From Periplaneta americana (taxonomy: Eukaryota; Arthropoda; Insecta; Blattodea; Blattidae), in NCBI RefSeq assembly GCF_040183065.1, contig NC_091132.1, positions 158,818,102 through 158,882,101 of the forward strand: a stretch of 64,000 nt of DNA, read 5' to 3'. Below, piece by piece: positions 57,455 through 64,000 of this stretch. Below the pieces are notes generated by a model that did no database searches, was not told the origin of the DNA, and was given only the letters and a program-made list of their open reading frames with translations. The position numbers were made by a program, and so were the translations under genes. Position 1 is the stretch's first letter; the number at the start of each line of letters is the position of its first letter.

Positions 57455-60412
57455 GCAGTTCGTTTTTACGCTACGTTTACGGTTAGGTTACCGCATTTCG
57501 TTTTTACTTCAATTTTTGTTTAGGTTACCGCATTATCCTTTTACGCATATTTTACGCTTATTTTACCCTTAGGTTAGCGCATTTCCTTTTTACGCCAATT
57601 TTACGTTTCGTCTACGCTTAGGTTACAGCATTTCCTTTTATGCAAATTTTACGCTTCTGCATGTAGTTTTTACGCCAATTTTACGCTTCGTTTACACTTA
57701 GCTTACCGCATTTCGTTTATACGCCAATGTTACGCTTAGGTTACCGCATTTCGCTTTTACTTCAATTTTTGCTTAGGTTACCGCATTATCTTTTTACACA
57801 TATTTTACGCTTAGGTTAGCGCATTTCCTTTTTACGCAAATTTTACGCTTCAGTTACGCTTAGGTTACTGCATGTAGTTTTTACGCCAATTTTACGCTTC
57901 ATTTACGCTTAGGTTACCGCATTTCGTTTTTACGCCAATTTTACGCTTCGTTTACTCTTACTTTACCGCATTTCGATTTTACGCCCATATTATGCTTCGT
58001 TTACGCTTAGGTTACCGCATTTCGCTTTTACACCAATTGAAATTTTTTTGAAAATTTTGAAGCTTTTTTATAATTTTTAAAATTCTGGAATTTTGATTAA
58101 TTTTAAAATTCAAAATTTTTTAAAATTTTTATTTTTTCTTGAATTTTGAAAGATTCTGAAAATTTTTTCAATTTTGATAAATTTTGAAAGATTTTGAGAA
58201 TTTTTAAAATATAAAAAAAATTGAAAATATTGGAAAATTTTGAGATATCTTGAATTTTTTAAAAAAATTGAAAATTTTTGGAATTCGGAAATATTCTGAA
58301 AATTTACTTTTTTGAATTTTGAAAATGTTTATAATTTTTGAAAATTTTGAAATTTTTTAAAAATTCTGGAAATATTGAAAATTTTTTTAATTATGAATAT
58401 TTTGAAAGATTTTGAAAATTTGAAAGTTTTGGAAATTTTTGGAATTTTGAGAAATTTTGAAAATTTTTTAAAATTTTGAATTTTTTTTTAATTTTGAGAA
58501 AATTTGAAAAATTTTGGAATTTTGAAGATTTTAAAAAAATTTTGAGTTTTTCATTCTGAAGAATTTTGGAAATATTTGGAATTTTGAAAAAATTTTGAAA
58601 ATTTATGGAATTTTGAATAATTTTGCGCTTATGTTACCGCATTCCCTTTATAGCCCCATTTACGCTTCGTTTACAATTAGGTTACCGCATTTTCTTTTTA
58701 CGCCAATTTTACGCTTAGGTTACGGCATTTGGTTTTCACGCCGATTTTACGCTTCGTTAAGGTTTAGGTTACCGCATTTCGTTTTTACGCCAATTTTATG
58801 CTTCGTTTACGCTTGGGTTACCGCAGTTCGTTTTTACGCCAATTTTACGCTTAGGTTACCGCATTTCGTTTTTACTCCAATTTTACGCTTAATTTACCAT
58901 ATTATCCTTTTACGCCTATTCTACGCTTATTTTACCCTTAGGTTACCGCATTTCCTTTTTACACCAATTTTACGTTTCGTCTACGCTTAGGTTACAGCAT
59001 TTCCTTTTTACGCAAATTTTACGCTTCGTGTACGCTTAGGTTACCGCATTTCTATTTTACTCCAGTTTCACGTTTAGGTTACCGCATTATCCTTTTACGC
59101 CTATTTACGCTTCCTTTACCCTTAGGTTCACGGTAGAAAACATTTCAAAAATTTTCAAAATTCCAAACATTTTTAGAATTTTAAAAAATTTTCAAAATTT
59201 TACACAATTCAAAGAAATTTCAAAATTTCCAAAATTTTCAAAAATTTTTCCAAATTCCAAAAATTTTCAAAAATTTTCAGAATTAAAAAAAATAAAAATT
59301 TTCTAAAATTACAATTTTCAAAATTCAAAAAAATATCAAGTTTCAAAAATTATAAAAATTTTCAAAATGAAATAAATTTTAAATTTTCAAAATTTTTTCA
59401 AAATTTTTCAGAATAAAAAAACTCAGAATTTTCTAAATTTTTCAAGATTCCAAAAATTTTCAAAAATTCAAAAAAATTAAAATTTTTCAAAAATTTTTCT
59501 AAAATTACAATTTTCAAAATTAAAAAAAATTCAACTTTCAAAAATTATAAAAATTTTCAAAATGAAAAAATTGTTAAATTTTCAAAAATTTTTCAAAAGT
59601 TTTCAGAATAAAAAAACTCAGAATTTTCTAAATTTTTCAAGATTCCAAAAATTTTCAAATTTTCTCCAAATTAAAAAAAATTCAAAATTTTCAAAATTTC
59701 TCAAAATCCCAAAAATTTTCAAAAATTTCAAAATCTTCAATATCTTTCAAAAGTTCTCAAAATTGCAAAAAAAATTAGACTTTCAAAATTGAAGAATCAA
59801 AATTTTCAATTTTCAACAATTTATCAAAATAAAAAAAAAATAAAAATTATAAAAACTTAAAAATTTTCAAAAAATTGTCATTTGGCGTAAAAGTGAAATG
59901 CGGTAAGCTAAGCGTAAAGTTAGGGTAAAAGCGAAATGCGGTAACCTAAGCGTAAACGAATCGTAATATTGGCGTAAAACTAAAATGCGGTAACCTAAGC
60001 GTAAACGAAGCATAATATTGGCGTAAAAACGAAATGCGGTAAAGTAAGAGTAAACGAAGCGTAAAATTGGCGTAAAAACGAAATGCGGTAACCTAAGAGT
60101 AACATTGGCGTATAAACGAAATGCGGTAACCTAAGCGTAAACGAAGAGTAAAATTGGCGTAAAAACTACATGCTGTAACCTAAGCGTAAACGAAGCGTAA
60201 AATTGGCGTAAAAAGGAAATGCTGTAACCTAAGCGTAGACGAAACGTAAAATTGGCGCAAAAAGGAAATGCGCTTACCTAAGGGTAAAAGAAGTGTAAAA
60301 TAGGCGTAAAAGGATAATGCGGTAACCTAAGCGTAAAATTGAAGTAAAATAGAAATGCGGTAACCTAGCGTAAACGAAGCGTAAAATTGGAGTGAAAACT
60401 ACATGCTGTAAC
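57455..60412. repeat. Satellite palindrome: five blocks of two array types
   Basis: Block 1 (57455-58035) is a tandem unit of about 49 bp, ACGCTTAGGTTACCGCATTT, then CGTTTTTACGCCAATTTT. Block 2 (58036-58625) is TTTTGAAAATTTT-type sequence. Block 3 (58626-59135) repeats block 1 in the same orientation. Block 4 (59136-59880) is the complement type, AAAATTTTCAAAA. Block 5 (59881-60412) is block 1 inverted (GGCGTAAAAACGAAATGCGG, then TAACCTAAGCGTAAACGAAG). Overall it is an inverted repeat with arms of about 1.2 kb around block 3. Reading frames across it are repeat artefacts. Confidence 0.93.
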
Positions 60413-60680
60413 ATAAGCGATCAGAGTCTGAGGTTAGTAACTTTGCAGTAATTCATAATAAAATCAGCCTACGTACCTATAAATTTAACGTAGATTACAA
60501 ATGTAAATGATAATAAAATTATGTAGGATACCTTACTACGCATCAGCCAGACATCCATCTTCCCACAACAAAGATCCAGGGCAATCTACTTTACCGTTAG
60601 AGTTTGAACAGGCTGATAATATGTGAATCATAAGAAAACGTTGAACATTTATGTTACGCAATACGCCGTTGACTTCATAT

Positions 60681-61990
60681 GTATATGTATATGTATATGT
60701 ATATATTTGATGATGTAGGCCCGCAGGTTCATTGCCGTCCTCACAAAGCCCGCCACCAGTCCATATACTGAGCAAGATTAATCCAGTCTCTATCATCATA
60801 TCCCACCTCCCTCAAATCCATTTTAATATTATCCTCCCACTTAAGTATCGGCCTCCCCAAAAATGTTTCCCTCCAGCCTCCCAAATAACACTCTGTATGC
60901 ATTTCTGGATTCACCCATACGTGCTACATGCCTTGCCCATTTGAAACTTCTGGATTTAATGTTCCAAAATGTGTCGGGTGAAGAATAAAATGCGTACAGT
61001 TCTGCTTTGTGTAACTTTCTCCATTTTCCTGTAACTTCATCCCTCTTAGTCCCAAACATTTTCCTAAGCACCTTATTCTCAAACACCTTTAACCTCTGTT
61101 CCTCTCTCAAAGTGAGAGTCCAAGTTTCACAACCATACAAAACAACCGGTAATATAACTGTAAACAAATATAAATTCTAACTTTCAACTTTTTCTAGAGC
61201 TGACTGGAAGCCGAAAGCTTCTCAACCGAATACTAAAAGGCATTTCTCATATTTCTTCTGCGTTTAATTTCCTCCCGAGTGTCATTTATATTGTTACTGT
61301 TGCTTCAAAATATTTGAATTTTTCCATCTCTTCAAAGGATAAATTTTCATTTTTATATTTCCATTTCGTACAATATTCTGGTCACGAGACATAATCATAT
61401 ACTTTGTCTTTTCGGGATTTACTTCCAAACCTATCGCTGTACTTGCCTCAAATAAAATTCCCGTGTTTTCTCTAATCGTCTGTGGATTTTCTCCTAACAT
61501 ATTCACGTCATCCGCATAGACAAGAAGCTGATGTAACCCTTTCAATTACAAACGCTGTTCCTAATGGCATATTCTAAAGCAAAGTTAAAAAGTAAAGGTG
61601 ATATTGCATCTCCTTGCTTTAGCCCGCAGTGAATTGGAAAAGCATCCGACAGAAACTGACCTATACGGACTCTGCTGTACGTTTCACTGAGACACATCTT
61701 AATTAATCAAACTAGTTTCTTGGGAATACCAAATTCAATGAGCATATCATATAAAACTTGTGTCTTAACAGAGTCATATGCCTTTTTGAAATCTATGAAT
61801 AACTGATGTGTTGTATCTTTATACTCCCATTTTTTTCTCCAATATCTGTCGAATATAAAAATCTGATCAATAGTCGATCTATTACGCCTAAAACCACACT
61901 GATGAATCCCAACAATTTCATCTAAGTTATATGAAGTTAATCTTTTCAAAAGAATATTGGACAATAGTGATATTTCTCGAAAGTTACCAA
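60681..61990 (-). mobile_element. 5'-truncated LINE, family 1, with reverse-transcriptase core
   Basis: The minus strand from 61990 reads SNILLKRLTSYN, then HQCGFRRNRSTIDQI, then HQLFIDFKKAYDSV (motif A), then GLKQGDAISPLLFNFALEYA, then LLVYADDVNMLG. It then continues into the same C-terminal end as the copies at 24189 and 47023 (LREEQRLKVFENKVLRKMFG, SRSFKWARHVARMGESRNAY). Stops at about 61706 and several shifts break it. The 3' end has an (ATATAC)n tail near 60681-60706. This is the longest of the three copies. Confidence 0.9.
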
Positions 61991-62459
61991 ATACTCTCCA
62001 ATGATAATACTGGAAAGTTCACGGTAAAAGTGGCGAATGACTCACCAGTGCTATCTAGCGGCAGGGATTGTAGGCAGCGAGGATGACGTGACGATTAGCG
62101 CGATGAACTGTGATATGAGTTTTGCTCTTCAACAAACACGTGATGTCATACGGAATATTGTCATTATAGTTGCACACAATGTCAGTTAAATGTGGAATTG
62201 TTTGTTTTAGAAACTATTGCCCAGTTGCAGAAACGTTAATCATTTATGATCGGACTTTGATCGACGTTTAATCGGAGTTTGACCGGCAATCAGTTACTTT
62301 CTTGTTGCAGAAACAGCAATCAGTATTTGATCGGCGATCAAACTGTCGTCAGATTTGATCAGCAATTTTCTGCTGGTCAAATAGTGATTCTCCGATCAAG
62401 TTTGTGTCGTATGTTGCATTTACAGGTTAATTCTATATTATTTTCGAAAATATTGTGCT
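61991..62459 (+). other. Left end and promoter region of the Harbinger element
   Basis: GCCCAGTTGCAGAAACG near 62219 looks like the left terminus of a PIF/Harbinger element, and GTTGCAGAAAC recurs at about 62306. Between them TGATCGG/TTTGATC motifs repeat, possible transposase-binding sites. The right terminus is outside the window, so this could not be matched. 61991-62218 is unassigned. Confidence 0.5.
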
Positions 62460-63551
62460 ATGGATTCTTCAGATGAAGAAATTTTTGAAAGGTATGAGGA
62501 AGAAATATTGTTAAGGCAACGAAATATACAAAGACGAGACGAGTTATATTTTATGTTTCAAGAGGAGTTTGAAAAACGATTTAGGTTAAGTAAAGAATCT
62601 TGTTGTATGGTACTTTCGAAAATCGAAAGAAATATATGTAGACAGACTAACAGAAACTATCCTCTGTCTCCAATGAACCAGCTTTTAATTACGTTAAGGT
62701 ATTATGCAACTGGTACCTTTCAGATAGTCTTGGGTGATATTGTAGGGGTGCATAAATCTACTATCAGCAGAGTGGTAAGAGAAGTTACCCATGAACTAGC
62801 TTTATTAGCACAGACTTATATAAAGCCTCCAAATTCTGCGAGGGAACGTCTTGAGATTCAAAGAGAATTTTCAGCAATATCTGAATTCCCACGAGTAATT
62901 GGTTGTATAGATTGCACCCATATCCCTATCATATCACCTGGTGGGAATAATGCTGAACTCTATCGGAACAGAAAAGGTTTCTTTTCGATAAATGTGCAGG
63001 CTGTGTGCACATCTTCATTATTGTTTTGGAATGTAGTGGCACGTTGGCAAGGTTCCACACATGACAGCACGATATTCCTCATGAGCAGGTTACGTGCTCA
63101 GTTTGTGAATGGAGAAATGGGAAATGGAATCCTGTTAGGCGATGGCGGCTATTCCTGCTCTAATTTTCTGCTGACACCTCTCTCTAACCCAAGGACTGAA
63201 CCAGAGGAACTCTACAACACAACTCACATACAAACACGAAATTGTATAGAAAGAGCATTTGGAGTTGTTAAAAGAAGATTTCCATGCTTATCAATGGGTC
63301 TCCGGTTCAAGCTGAGAAGGCAGCAATCAACAACACTTGAGTGTATTATGGCATGCTTTGTCCTACATAACCTACTGTTAGAGCATGGAGAAACTGAACC
63401 CCCACCTCCAGACGAAGACTTGGTACGAAGATTCTACCCCGAAGCTGAAAGAGAACAAGCATTATTCAGAGGAAGAAGAAGAGGAAATGGAGGACATGTT
63501 GTCAGGACTGCTTTAATAAATACACACTTCACAGAAATGGCAGAAAGGTAA
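62460..63551 (+). CDS. HARBI1-like PIF/Harbinger transposase, intact
   Basis: An uninterrupted 363-residue frame starts at ATG 62460 (MDSSDEEIFERYEEE). An N-terminal helical and helix-turn-helix region (YATGTFQIVLGDIVGVHKST) precedes the DDE nuclease domain. That domain has GCIDCTH (D151), GSTHDS, LLGDGGY (D228) and RNCIERAFGVVKRRF (E264). Length and order match HARBI1-type transposases (about 350 residues). It cuts and pastes DNA together with a Myb-like partner, and the convergent gene at 63587 is that partner's likely place. The stop lies in AGG TAA GT, a perfect splice-donor context, so the last codons might instead be spliced onto another exon. No lesions were seen; it may be active or recently active. 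Confidence 0.93.
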   Translation: MDSSDEEIFERYEEEILLRQRNIQRRDELYFMFQEEFEKRFRLSKESCCMVLSKIERNICRQTNRNYPLSPMNQLLITLRYYATGTFQIVLGDIVGVHKSTISRVVREVTHELALLAQTYIKPPNSARERLEIQREFSAISEFPRVIGCIDCTHIPIISPGGNNAELYRNRKGFFSINVQAVCTSSLLFWNVVARWQGSTHDSTIFLMSRLRAQFVNGEMGNGILLGDGGYSCSNFLLTPLSNPRTEPEELYNTTHIQTRNCIERAFGVVKRRFPCLSMGLRFKLRRQQSTTLECIMACFVLHNLLLEHGETEPPPPDEDLVRRFYPEAEREQALFRGRRRGNGGHVVRTALINTHFTEMAER

Positions 63552-63586
63552 GTAAAACAATACAAGGTTATTTTCAAAGAAGCAAC

Positions 63587-64000
63587 TTAATTTTTAAATT
63601 CATTAGCCAAAATAGCTTTTTTTATTTCTAATTCCACTCTCGCAACCTCAAGGTTTGTTCTCAATATTTTCATCTCCATGCTGTGTTTCTCCAACAGAAT
63701 GCGGCACCTTAAATCATTAAAGTCCACTTTACTACTTGTGTAGTCTTCCATCCTGTTTCTCTTGTGTTTTCGTGCAGTAGGCCTACTTGTTGTAATCTGC
63801 ATCTGTTGTTGAAGGCCTGCTGTTGGAATTGCTTCTGGTATATTTACAGACGGAGACTGCGAAGGTGATAGAACAGTCTCATGAGCTACCATCTCTTCAT
63901 GAGATTCCGTCTGTACCTCTTCAACACTCATGACAGGCAGAGGACCATCAAAATACGTTTCCACTGATTCAATATAGGAAACAGGATCAGCGGCTACGTC
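63587..64000 (-). CDS. Harbinger partner protein (Myb/SANT-like), C-terminal part
   Basis: This minus-strand frame is open to the window edge and ends at 63587. It reads DVAADPVSYIESVETYFDGP, then a Ser/Pro/Gln-rich stretch, then a basic patch (RPTARKHKRNR) and a helical tail (LEKHSMEMKILRTNLEVARV and onward). Such an acidic/low-complexity then basic then coiled tail is usual for the second Harbinger protein, which binds element ends and brings the transposase into the nucleus. The DNA-binding domain must lie beyond 64000. It is convergent with the transposase, 35 bp apart. The identity rests largely on this position. Confidence 0.65.
   Translation of the reverse strand, partial: DVAADPVSYIESVETYFDGPLPVMSVEEVQTESHEEMVAHETVLSPSQSPSVNIPEAIPTAGLQQQMQITTSRPTARKHKRNRMEDYTSSKVDFNDLRCRILLEKHSMEMKILRTNLEVARVELEIKKAILANEFKN

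Noticed and set aside
58595-58990. 131-codon frame with repeated RLPHF-type peptide
   Set aside because: It is a reading of the 49-bp satellite; the peptide repeat simply follows the DNA repeat.

Overview
This is eukaryotic, AT-rich, repeat-dominated DNA from an insect. A cockroach is my best guess, with Periplaneta americana likeliest; this is inferred, not proven. The grounds are insect-type interstitial TTAGG repeats, a C2H2 zinc-finger gene with an acidic leader (MEPEVDP) of the kind seen in insects, and LINE and tRNA-derived SINE families I recognise from cockroach sequence. No bacterial or viral genes, CRISPR arrays or true tRNA/rRNA genes were found.

Layout. 1-6228 is an uninterrupted (GTA)n array. 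6.2-12.7 kb holds hAT and THAP relics, one SINE and a hAT MITE. The one convincing host gene runs leftward from 29.4 to 12.8 kb: four coding exons at 29277-29372, 23613-23735, 21101-21171 and 12782-13703, predicting a 403-residue protein with nine C2H2 fingers. Its introns (about 5.5, 2.4 and 7.4 kb) are packed with transposable elements: LINE fragments, nested SINEs, a pogo-like element, an IS630-type element and a Harbinger-like element. 30-43 kb is a patchwork of hAT relics (one hAT interrupted by a Tc1/mariner foldback), two copies of a minisatellite-bearing repeat, and a broken Merlin-type transposase. 43.7-46.1 kb is a 58-bp minisatellite. 46.9-48.4 kb is a THAP-domain relic split by a LINE that is itself split by a SINE. 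50.7-55.1 kb is a nearly full-length LINE whose ORF2 has kept its endonuclease and reverse-transcriptase motifs. 57.1-60.4 kb is a palindrome built from satellite arrays. The right edge enters a PIF/Harbinger transposon with an intact HARBI1-like transposase and a convergent partner gene that runs off the window.

How it fits together. Little here works as a pathway. The zinc-finger gene is a probable nuclear DNA-binding regulator. The Harbinger pair is the only other set that may still make a working machine. Most of the rest is a record of insertions, many datable relative to each other by target-site duplications. I found no clear undescribed biological system. The most unusual structures are the 6.2 kb perfect GTA array, the satellite palindrome, the minisatellite core shared by three loci, and a LINE joined to a 112-bp copy of nearby DNA.
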